The notes under the pieces were generated by a model. It saw only the letters and a program-made list of their open reading frames with translations. It did no database searches and was not told where the DNA came from. Both the position numbers and the translations under genes were made by a program. From assembly GCA_944326495.1 (NCBI GenBank), contig CALVEE010000014.1:1-7284 (forward strand): DNA of 7,284 bases, in the 5' to 3' direction. Below, piece by piece: positions 1-5,343 of the stretch (position 1 is the stretch's first letter; each line of letters starts with the position of its first letter). The DNA is from Candidatus Gastranaerophilales bacterium. Its GTDB lineage: Bacteria; Cyanobacteriota; Vampirovibrionia; Gastranaerophilales; Gastranaerophilaceae.

Positions 1-92
1 CGTTTAGGGTCTCCCTGTAATATTACATATGCGCCGAGATCACCCTCCTTTAGACCAATATGGTATTGCGTTCTGTCTGTTGAATACTTCAT
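1..92 (-). CDS. udp: Uridine phosphorylase-like nucleoside phosphorylase, N-terminal part only
   Basis: Reading from ATG at 92 leftward gives 30 complete codons before the window edge. Residues 10-30 read YHIGLKEGD, then AYVILQGDPK, followed by a CGN (Arg) codon. This matches the amino terminus of the Udp branch of the PNP/UDP family, where H-x-G-L and P-G-D-P-x-R lie in the phosphate-binding loop. Family members split uridine with phosphate to uracil and ribose-1-phosphate in the cytoplasm (pyrimidine salvage). Oddity: the usual Pro of PGDP is Gln here (CAG rather than CCG, one base different). The start is supported by the family length before YHIGL. The Shine-Dalgarno is weak (GAG about 7 bases upstream). 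An upstream ATG complement at 118-120 is out of frame. The rest of the gene lies outside the window, so uridine versus purine specificity cannot be judged. Confidence 0.8.
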   Translation of the reverse strand, partial: MKYSTDRTQYHIGLKEGDLGAYVILQGDPK

Positions 93-104
93 ATAAATCT
101 CAAG

Positions 105-117
105 AAAAAAAAAAAAA
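105..117. repeat. A13 homopolymer (T13 on the coding strand of the phosphorylase gene)
   Basis: Thirteen consecutive A on the plus strand. On the minus strand it is a T run lying between the -10 box (124-119) and the start codon (92) of the phosphorylase gene. The expected transcription start, about 112, is inside it, so the first nucleotides of the mRNA would be a run of U. Confidence 0.9.
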
Positions 118-118
118 C

Positions 119-147
119 ATTTTAACACAAAAGAAAATTAATTACAA
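119..147 (-). promoter_or_regulatory. Sigma-70 promoter for the phosphorylase gene
   Basis: On the minus strand: TTGTAA (147-142), a 17-base spacer, then TAAAAT (124-119). TG sits one base before the -10, forming an extended -10 (TGTTAAAAT). Start predicted near 112, giving a leader of about 20 nt. Prediction from motif match only. Confidence 0.6.
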
Positions 148-222
148 ATTCGCACTTTCATATTAGAAAATTTACCTCATCTGTTGAACCGGAAGCAAAG
201 GCAAAATCAAATAATGAATATG

Positions 223-318
223 GTAGTGTGGAGCTTGCTCCGCAACTTTAGTTTTGATATTCAATATTCCACAAGAAGTATTGACTTGCTAACTTTTGCG
301 GAGCAAGCTCCACACTAC
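223..318. repeat. Compound inverted repeat (23-bp perfect arms), REP/MITE-like
   Basis: Positions 223-245 and 296-318 are perfect 23-base reverse complements separated by 50 bases. Each arm itself contains a small palindrome (GGAGC-TT-GCTCC on the left, GGAGC-AA-GCTCC on the right), so either arm can form its own hairpin or both can pair as one long stem. The spacer contains a further near-palindrome (GATATTCAATATTC at about 256-269). It lies between the terminator at 345-384 and the phosphorylase promoter, a typical place for dispersed palindromic repeats. No coding frame is convincing here. Whether it is repeated elsewhere in the genome cannot be seen from the window. Confidence 0.75.
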
Positions 319-344
319 TGCTGCTTCATTCCGCGTCTGAATAG

Positions 345-384
345 AATAAAAAGGACTAAACTTAAAAGTTTAGTCCTTTTTATT
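345..384. terminator. Intrinsic terminator after the 199-residue gene
   Basis: An 18-bp perfect stem (345-362 pairs with 367-384) with loop TAAA. The core is AAGGACTAAACT paired with AGTTTAGTCCTT, flanked by A/T runs on both sides, so it should work in both directions. It lies 20 bases past the stop codon (405) of the minus-strand gene, whose transcript it should end. Confidence 0.88.
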
Positions 385-404
385 AAAAACCATTTATTTT
401 ATTT

Positions 405-1004
405 CTATTTTGTAGTTTGAATAAACAGACTTATTAAATCGTTCAAAGCTGAATATTGTTTTTGATAGCTTTGAGATTGTTTTTCAAGAGTAAGAATCTG
501 TTTTTTATATTCCTGAATTGACGCCTGACATTCTCTTGCGGAAACTTTCAAATTCTCCTGAACTTGTTGAGCATCCTGAAGCACACTCTTCATAGAAATT
601 CCTAAAGCTTCCATTGTCTGTTTAATAATCTGTGCACCGGTATGTCTGGAAACACCGCTTGGAAGCTGTGAAATAAGCTTCTTCAAAACAGTTATATTAG
701 CCGGCATCTCAAAAGACTCACTCATTGTTTCTACGACAGGAGTCTTAACCGGTTTTGCCTCCGCAAAGAACGGATCTTTATCTTCTTCTACATCATCAAA
801 GAAACTTACACTCTTAGCCGGTTTGGCAGGTTCTGCAAAAAAGTCATCTGCAGATGATGATGCAAATATATCATCACTCATCGGGTTTGTAACCGGTGTT
901 GAATCAAAACTATCCATTTGAACATCCTCTTGTATATCCATATTTTCAGCCTGTTTTTTCAGGGCTTCTACAATCTTTTTTCCTACACTTTCGTTGTTCG
1001 GCAT
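405..1004 (-). CDS. Hypothetical protein: acidic low-complexity tail plus conserved-looking helical domain
   Basis: 199 residues, starting at ATG 1004 with a good ribosome binding site (GAGGGAG, about 9 bases upstream). Residues 1-97 are acidic and low in complexity. They carry repeated short aromatic/acidic motifs: DDIFAS (44-49), DDFFAEPAKP (53-62), FFDD (68-71) and DPFFAEAKP (77-85). Residues 98-195 look like a folded helical domain: ITVLKKLISQLPSGVSRHTG (104-123), then an amphipathic coiled-coil-like region (about 135-183) and a hydrophobic end, LNDLISLFIQ. No signal peptide or membrane segment, so it is cytoplasmic. It has its own promoter (1037-1065), and an intrinsic terminator separates it from rpoD upstream. 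I do not recognise a named family. The coiled coil plus disordered tail with repeated FF motifs suggests a scaffold or partner-binding protein, possibly in division or chromosome organisation; this is inference only. Confidence 0.85.
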   Translation of the reverse strand: MPNNESVGKKIVEALKKQAENMDIQEDVQMDSFDSTPVTNPMSDDIFASSSADDFFAEPAKPAKSVSFFDDVEEDKDPFFAEAKPVKTPVVETMSESFEMPANITVLKKLISQLPSGVSRHTGAQIIKQTMEALGISMKSVLQDAQQVQENLKVSARECQASIQEYKKQILTLEKQSQSYQKQYSALNDLISLFIQTTK

Positions 1005-1036
1005 AATCTATACTCCCTCATAGGTTTACTTAAATA

Positions 1037-1065
1037 ATTATATTTTAAACATATAAAAAATCCAA
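1037..1065 (-). promoter_or_regulatory. Sigma-70 promoter for the 199-residue gene
   Basis: On the minus strand: TTGGAT (1065-1060), 17 bases, then a perfect TATAAT (1042-1037). It lies between the rpoD terminator and the start codon at 1004, so the gene is probably an independent unit rather than the third gene of the dnaG-rpoD operon. The -35 is weak (3 of 6). Confidence 0.6.
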
Positions 1066-1083
1066 TCAAATGTAATATTTTGT

Positions 1084-1123
1084 AAACTAAAAAAGCACCT
1101 TTTTAAAGATGCTTTTTTAGTTT
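1084..1123 (-). terminator. Intrinsic terminator after rpoD
   Basis: A 14-bp stem (1084-1097 with 1110-1123), one C/A mismatch, then three more pairs. The core is CTAAAAAAGCA paired with TGCTTTTTTAG. It directly abuts the rpoD TAA stop (1126-1124). The T-rich side follows the stem in the minus direction, so it ends the dnaG-rpoD transcript. Confidence 0.85.
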
Positions 1124-2212
1124 TTAGTTTTCTACATATTCTCTTAAGCGTTTGCTTCTATTTGGGTGTCTTAATTTTCTAAGAGCTTTTGCTTCAATCT
1201 GTCTGATACGTTCTCTTGTTACACCAAATAACTGACCAACTTCTTCTAAAGTTCTCTGGCGTCCGTCATCCATGCCGAAACGAAGTCTTAAAACATCGCG
1301 CTCACGCGGAGAGAGAGTACATAAGACTTCTGCAAGATCTTCTCTAAGAAGTTCCGAAGCGACTGTCTTAATTGGAGCATCAGCTTCTTTATCTTCTATA
1401 AAATCCCCCAGTCTTGAATCTTCTTCTTTACCGATAGGAGTTTCAAGCGAAAGCGGTTCTTGAGCTATTTTAACAATTTCTCTTAACTTAGAGATTGAAA
1501 CGCCCATTTCAACTGCCAATTCTTCTTCGGTAGGTTTTCTTGAAAGCTCCTGGGCTAACCTTCTTGTAACTTTTTTAAGTTTGTTAATTGTTTCAACCAT
1601 GTGAACAGGAATTCTTATTGTTCTTGCCTGGTCTGCAATAGCTCTTGTAATAGCCTGTCTTATCCACCAGGTTGCATAAGTTGAAAATTTAAATCCTCTT
1701 TCATGGTCAAATTTTTCAGCAGCTCTAATTAAACCTAAATTACCTTCTTGAATCAGATCCAGGAAAAGCATGCCTCTGCCTACATATTTTTTTGCAATAC
1801 TTACAACAAGCCTCAAATTTGCCTGAACAAGTTTTCTTTTAGCTATAGCCCCCGGAGTTCCGCCCTGAATAATTTTTCTGGCCAGTTCAATTTCTTCGCT
1901 TGTTGATAATAACTTAATACGGCCGATTTCCCGTAAATATAACCTTACCGGATCTTCAACTGCAACACCTTTCGGAACATCCGCTTCCATTTCATCTCTT
2001 GAAGAATCAGATGAATCCATCATATAGAAATCATCGCTTTTTATTCCGCCTAATTTTGAAGATGTTATAATATCTTCAATATTATCTGTGCCGAGATCGG
2101 TCTCAATATAATCTACAGAATCATCCTCTTTTTCAGAGTCATAATCCAGCATATCAAGGTTTTCATCTTCTACACTGATTACTGATGAATGTGAGTTTCT
2201 TTTTTGGGTCAT
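1124..2212 (-). CDS. rpoD: RNA polymerase primary sigma factor (sigma-70, RpoD/SigA)
   Basis: 362 residues; directs RNA polymerase to housekeeping promoters. Region 1.2 begins at EDPVRLYLREIG (86-97). Region 2 spans about 126-200, with ANLRLVVSIAKKY (131-143), LIQEGNLGLIRA (153-164) and the -10 recognition segment around YATWWIRQAITRAI (179-192). Region 3 is about 203-275. Region 4 is about 290-352, with helix-turn-helix TLEEVGQLFGVTRERIRQIE (321-340) for -35 contact. The amino terminus (15-80) is a D/E-rich tail without a recognisable region 1.1, resembling short gram-positive/cyanobacterial sigma-A proteins rather than proteobacterial RpoD. ATG 2212 lies 3 bases after the dnaG stop, and its ribosome binding site (GGAG) is inside the dnaG 3' end, implying translational coupling. 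All sigma motifs look intact, so this is the principal sigma factor, though a group 2 paralogue cannot be formally excluded. Confidence 0.97.
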   Translation of the reverse strand: MTQKRNSHSSVISVEDENLDMLDYDSEKEDDSVDYIETDLGTDNIEDIITSSKLGGIKSDDFYMMDSSDSSRDEMEADVPKGVAVEDPVRLYLREIGRIKLLSTSEEIELARKIIQGGTPGAIAKRKLVQANLRLVVSIAKKYVGRGMLFLDLIQEGNLGLIRAAEKFDHERGFKFSTYATWWIRQAITRAIADQARTIRIPVHMVETINKLKKVTRRLAQELSRKPTEEELAVEMGVSISKLREIVKIAQEPLSLETPIGKEEDSRLGDFIEDKEADAPIKTVASELLREDLAEVLCTLSPRERDVLRLRFGMDDGRQRTLEEVGQLFGVTRERIRQIEAKALRKLRHPNRSKRLREYVEN

Positions 2213-2215
2213 TAT

Positions 2216-4093
2216 TTAATCTCCAGTCCTTAACTTAATTTTATCTCTAAGCTGCATTTGTATTTTTAATGCTTCTATTTCGTCATCATTTACCTGTTTA
2301 TATTTCTGGCGAAGTTCATTTGTTTCTTTTTCCTGATAACATTTTTTGAGTCTGACGACATTTTCTCTGACAGCATGCTCAAACTCATCCGGTTCAAGGC
2401 CATTAAAAGCTTCCGAGAGTTCTATTATATCTGTAAGAGTTTGGGTCAAATTATCATCCTCAATGAATTCTGTATACAAACTTTTAATCAATTCCTTTAC
2501 ATTATTTATTGTACACGCGAATTTGTCAATTGTATTTTTTACAATTATTAACTTTTCATCTTGGATGATATTTTCCGGCAACAATTCATTAAGCTGCTGG
2601 TAGTTTAGTGAACTGTTGTTAACTAGAAAAACGCTCAATAAATTTTTTTGCGCTTTTATTTCAAATTGTGAAGAATTTGTTACAGTTTTTTTATTATTCT
2701 CTCCTCTATATACCAGAATTCCCTGATTTTCATAACGTGTAAGCTCTTTTAGCAGAGCATTCTCATCAACATTTATTAAACCTGACACCATTTTAACATA
2801 TTCTGTCTGGATAATCTTGTTATTAATATCTTTCAGAATTTCCATTATTTGGTTTACAAGTTCAGCTTTTTCCTGGGGTGATTTTGCATTATTTTTTTCT
2901 TTTAAAATATTATTTAGCAGGAAATCTATAAGCAGCGGTGCATTTTTAATATATTTTTTGAATTCTTCTCCTCCCATTGTTCTGATAAATTCATCCGGAT
3001 CTTTTCCTTGAGGAGGAGATACTACTCTTATTTCACAGGCATATTTATGGTCATTAGATGCTGATATATGGCTCTCATCAAATTGTTTTACATCACCTAA
3101 GACGGACAAAGTTTCCTTAATAACGCTGCTTCCTTTCTTTGTAGCATTAACACCTGCATTATCAGTATCAAAAGATAAATATATACGTCTTGATTTTGTG
3201 TATCTTGAAAGTAATTTGACATGCTCCGGCGTTAATGCAGTTCCACAGGATGCTACAGCATTTTCTACTCCGTGTGCTTGAGCAGAGATTACATCAAAAT
3301 AACCCTCCATAATAATGACGCCGTCTTCTTCTTTTATAGCATTCTGTGCGGAATTCAAGCCAAAAAGAATTTTGCTCTTGTTATAAATCATTGAATCAGA
3401 TGAATTTAAATACTTTGGATTTTGTCCTTCATCTACTGCGCGGGCTCCGAAAGCAACATATTCTCCGTTCTCGTTTTGAATTGGTATAATAATTCTGTTT
3501 CTAAATCTGTCAATCCATCCGCCGGAATTCGATTTTAGGATTAAGCCGGCTTTTTCAAGGATATCCTCTTTAAACTCTTTTTTTAGTTCTTTATATAAAG
3601 TATCATATTTATTTGGCGCCCAGCCGAGTGTGAATTTATCTATAATCCCGTCTGTTGTATTTCTCCCTCTAAGATAAGTCATTGCTTTATTTGCATCATC
3701 AGATGTTTTAAGCATATGATGATAAAATTTTGCAGCTTTATAACAGGCTTTAATCATCTCTTTTTTTTGTTTTTTTGAATCAGAAGAAGTATTGTATTTA
3801 GCCGGAAGTTCAATGCCGAATTTTTCTGCTAATTCCGTAATAACATCCATAAATTCACGATTTTGAATTTTTATAAGGAAACTTAAAGCATCACCTGCAG
3901 CCCCGCATGAAAAGCATTTATAAATACCCTTAGACGGGCTTACAGACATAGAGGGCTTTTTGTCATTATGAAAAGGACAGAGCCCCCAATAATTAGCTCC
4001 GCTCTTTTTTAAGACAACATATTGCGATACAACATCTACTATATCCAGCCGGTCTTTTATTAAAGAAACAACTTCTTCAAACGAATTTGCCAT
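2216..4093 (-). CDS. dnaG: DNA primase
   Basis: 625 residues; makes RNA primers for replication with the DnaB helicase. The CHC2 zinc ribbon is complete: C39, H42, C60 and C63 (LCPFH...KCFSCG). The RNA-polymerase basic region includes DRFRNRIIIPI (195-205) and FGAR (215-218). The TOPRIM domain has the catalytic E263 in MEGYFD (262-267), D309 and D311 in FDTDNAG (308-314), and KDPDEF (364-369). About 20 extra residues (335-355) lie between the TOPRIM helix after FDTDNAG and the VVSPPQGKDPDE strand. The helicase-binding carboxy terminus (about 480-625) is helical and not obviously conserved, which is usual. The start is fixed by family spacing to DRLDIVDVVSQYV (15-27), yet there is no Shine-Dalgarno. 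An extended -10 box sits directly before the ATG (see promoter). It is the first gene of a two-gene operon with rpoD; rpsU is absent. Confidence 0.97.
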   Translation of the reverse strand: MANSFEEVVSLIKDRLDIVDVVSQYVVLKKSGANYWGLCPFHNDKKPSMSVSPSKGIYKCFSCGAAGDALSFLIKIQNREFMDVITELAEKFGIELPAKYNTSSDSKKQKKEMIKACYKAAKFYHHMLKTSDDANKAMTYLRGRNTTDGIIDKFTLGWAPNKYDTLYKELKKEFKEDILEKAGLILKSNSGGWIDRFRNRIIIPIQNENGEYVAFGARAVDEGQNPKYLNSSDSMIYNKSKILFGLNSAQNAIKEEDGVIIMEGYFDVISAQAHGVENAVASCGTALTPEHVKLLSRYTKSRRIYLSFDTDNAGVNATKKGSSVIKETLSVLGDVKQFDESHISASNDHKYACEIRVVSPPQGKDPDEFIRTMGGEEFKKYIKNAPLLIDFLLNNILKEKNNAKSPQEKAELVNQIMEILKDINNKIIQTEYVKMVSGLINVDENALLKELTRYENQGILVYRGENNKKTVTNSSQFEIKAQKNLLSVFLVNNSSLNYQQLNELLPENIIQDEKLIIVKNTIDKFACTINNVKELIKSLYTEFIEDDNLTQTLTDIIELSEAFNGLEPDEFEHAVRENVVRLKKCYQEKETNELRQKYKQVNDDEIEALKIQMQLRDKIKLRTGD

Positions 4094-4099
4094 AATTAT

Positions 4100-4108
4100 A
4101 TTGTAACA
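4100..4108 (-). promoter_or_regulatory. Extended -10 promoter giving a probable leaderless dnaG mRNA
   Basis: The minus strand reads TGTTACAAT at 4108-4100, i.e. TG-n-TACAAT. The usual 6-base discriminator puts the transcription start at 4093, the A of the dnaG ATG. A second box, TATAAT (4100-4095), is only one base from the ATG and would start transcription inside the gene. No -35 consensus is seen 16-18 bases upstream, which fits an extended -10 promoter. A farther promoter cannot be excluded. Confidence 0.5.
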
Positions 4109-4215
4109 CCGAAAAAATAAATAAAAATGTAGTCTCTAAATTTTTTACCGGACAGCAATTATCAGTTATGTACACCCGGTCAATCCAATCGGAGAATGCA
4201 ACAAATATCAGTTAT

Positions 4216-4224
4216 TGATATAAA
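4216..4224 (+). promoter_or_regulatory. Extended -10 promoter for the OmpH/Skp-like gene
   Basis: TGATATAAA (TG-n-TATAAA) lies 26 bases before the ATG at 4250 without a clear -35. Start predicted near 4231. It is followed by a strong ribosome binding site AAGGAGGGG (4238-4246). It is divergent from the dnaG promoter across a 156-base intergenic region. Confidence 0.5.
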
Positions 4225-4249
4225 TATTAAGAAATTTAAGGAGGGGTAA

Positions 4250-4696
4250 ATGAAAAATAAATTTGTACAAAGAAGTTTTGTTATAACTATATTGGGATTT
4301 TTTCTTGCGTCTGGTTATGTTTATGCAGCAGATTCGATTGCTGTGGTTGATTTACAAAAAATAGTCAGTAACTCTTCTCAGGTTAAACAATTAAAACAAG
4401 AACATAAGAAAAAAATGGATGAGCTTAATAAAATCATAGTGAATGCGCGCGGTGCAATTGCAAACGAAACCGACAGCGCAAAGATTTTGCAGCTTGAAGA
4501 AAAATATACAAATGAATTTAATACTAAAAAGCAGGCGTTAGAAAAGGATTATGCAAATCGTCTTGAAGCAATAGAAAAAAATATTCAGGCAGAAATTACT
4601 AAAAAAGCCCAGAAAGATAAGTATGACTACGTTTTTGCTAAAAGTGTAGTTTTGTACGGCGGAAAAGATATTACGGGTGAAATAAATGTAAAATAA
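4250..4696 (+). CDS. skp: Periplasmic chaperone, OmpH/Skp family
   Basis: 148 residues. The signal peptide has a basic start (MKNK), a hydrophobic core (10-21) and a probable cleavage site after VYA (24-26). The mature part begins with the family strand SIAVVDLQKIVSNS (29-42). A long charged coiled coil (about 43-120) forms the tentacle-like arms of Skp. It closes with the strand segment YDYVFAKSVVLYGGKDIT (125-142), the typical carboxy-terminal signature. Family members hold unfolded outer-membrane proteins in the periplasm, so the cell has an outer membrane. The length is normal for the family. No terminator is visible before the next gene, so read-through is likely. It is not next to bamA or lpxD as in proteobacteria. 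The fold assignment is strong; Skp-like client handling is inferred from the family. Confidence 0.85.
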   Translation: MKNKFVQRSFVITILGFFLASGYVYAADSIAVVDLQKIVSNSSQVKQLKQEHKKKMDELNKIIVNARGAIANETDSAKILQLEEKYTNEFNTKKQALEKDYANRLEAIEKNIQAEITKKAQKDKYDYVFAKSVVLYGGKDITGEINVK

Positions 4697-4705
4697 AATT
4701 ACCCC

Positions 4706-4735
4706 TTGTTCTTTTTAAGTTTTTTGTAATATAAT
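4706..4735 (+). promoter_or_regulatory. Sigma-70 promoter for the small secreted protein and tRNA-Gln
   Basis: TTGTTC (4706-4711), 18-base spacer, perfect TATAAT (4730-4735). Start predicted near 4742, followed by AAGGAGA (4754-4760) and ATG at 4766. It begins 10 bases after the chaperone stop codon. Confidence 0.65.
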
Positions 4736-4765
4736 AATATTATTCTATAACTTAAGGAGAACAGT

Positions 4766-5221
4766 ATGAAAAAAGTAAATCTAATTTCGTTAAGTTTAGT
4801 AATGGCTCTGGGGGCTTTTGTAAGCTCTGCTAATGCAAATTCTACAATTTATACAGATGATTTGGGCAGAATGCATTTTTTAGGCAAAGACCCGTCAATT
4901 TATCTGCATGATACAAAATTTGAAAATCTTGAAACTCCGGAGAAAAAAGAATTTAATGATATAATTTACAAGAACGAAACTCCTGCATCAGAAGGTGAAA
5001 CTAAGGTTAATACAACCGCACCGGCTGCAGAACGCGCTGTTTCTCCGGTAAATGAGACAAAAACTGATCATACCAATAAATCAAAAGGCTCATTTACCTT
5101 TAATAAAGGTGCGATGGATGCATCAGACCCTTATACATTCGGCGAAACAAATATTCAGCCGAAAGCAAAAGATAACAATACGCCAAAAACGGAAAAGAAA
5201 CATTTTTGGGATAACTGGTAA
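4766..5221 (+). CDS. Small exported hypothetical protein
   Basis: 151 residues, strong ribosome binding site (AAGGAG, 6-7 bases upstream). The signal peptide has MKK, a hydrophobic core at 6-20 and probable cleavage after ANA (22-24). The first mature residues, STIYTDDLGRMHFLGKDP (26-43), look like a compact conserved motif. From about 55 the chain is hydrophilic, rich in T, K, E, P and N, and probably disordered, with an FTFNKGAMDASDPYTFGE segment (110-127). It ends in an aromatic tail, HFWDNW (146-151). There is no lipobox cysteine and no cysteine at all. I recognise no family. The neighbouring chaperone and export signal suggest an envelope role. The aromatic end resembles the terminal aromatic residue that outer-membrane proteins use for assembly, but the protein is too short and too hydrophilic to be a barrel. 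The gene ends four bases before a tRNA and is probably co-transcribed with it. Confidence 0.85.
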   Translation: MKKVNLISLSLVMALGAFVSSANANSTIYTDDLGRMHFLGKDPSIYLHDTKFENLETPEKKEFNDIIYKNETPASEGETKVNTTAPAAERAVSPVNETKTDHTNKSKGSFTFNKGAMDASDPYTFGETNIQPKAKDNNTPKTEKKHFWDNW

Positions 5222-5225
5222 TTAT

Positions 5226-5296
5226 TCCCGGATCGTCTAGCGGCAGGACGAAAGATTCTGGCTCTTTTAACGGTGGTTCGAATCCATCTCCGGGAG
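5226..5296 (+). tRNA. trnQ: tRNA-Gln, anticodon CUG
   Basis: A full cloverleaf can be drawn over 71 nt. The acceptor stem is TCCCGGA (5226-5232) with TCCGGGA (5289-5295). The D stem is GTCT/GGAC with GG in the loop. The anticodon stem is AAAGA/TCTTT (5251-5255, 5263-5267) with loop TTCTGGC and anticodon CTG at 5258-5260. The variable loop is 4 nt, and the T arm is GGTGG-TTCGAAT-CCATC (5272-5288). U1-A72 and discriminator G73 (5296) fit glutamine; U1-A72 is the known recognition feature for GatCAB-type transamidation. CCA is not encoded. Unusual points are an all A/T anticodon stem apart from one G-C pair, and G37-C38 in the loop where Gln tRNAs normally have A37. There is no own promoter; it sits four bases after the upstream stop codon and directly before a terminator. 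Confidence 0.93.
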
Positions 5297-5299
5297 TTT

Positions 5300-5343
5300 A
5301 ATAAAAAAATAGGATGACTTTTCAGTCATCCTATTTTTTTATT
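5300..5343. terminator. Bidirectional intrinsic terminator between tRNA-Gln and the AAA+ gene
   Basis: A 20-bp perfect stem (5300-5319 with 5324-5343) and loop TTTC. The core is TAGGATGACT paired with AGTCATCCTA, with A7 before and T7 after, so it works both ways. It ends the plus-strand unit (secreted protein plus tRNA) and overlaps the last base of the minus-strand ATPase stop codon. Confidence 0.92.

Noticed and set aside
26..50. AAGGAGGGTGATC inside the phosphorylase gene as a ribosome binding site for a shorter product
   Set aside because: The only ATG at a suitable distance is followed at once by a stop codon, and it would remove the conserved amino terminus.
184..420. Plus-strand 78-codon open frame
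   Set aside because: It runs across the inverted repeat and the terminator, has no ribosome binding site and no family-like sequence.
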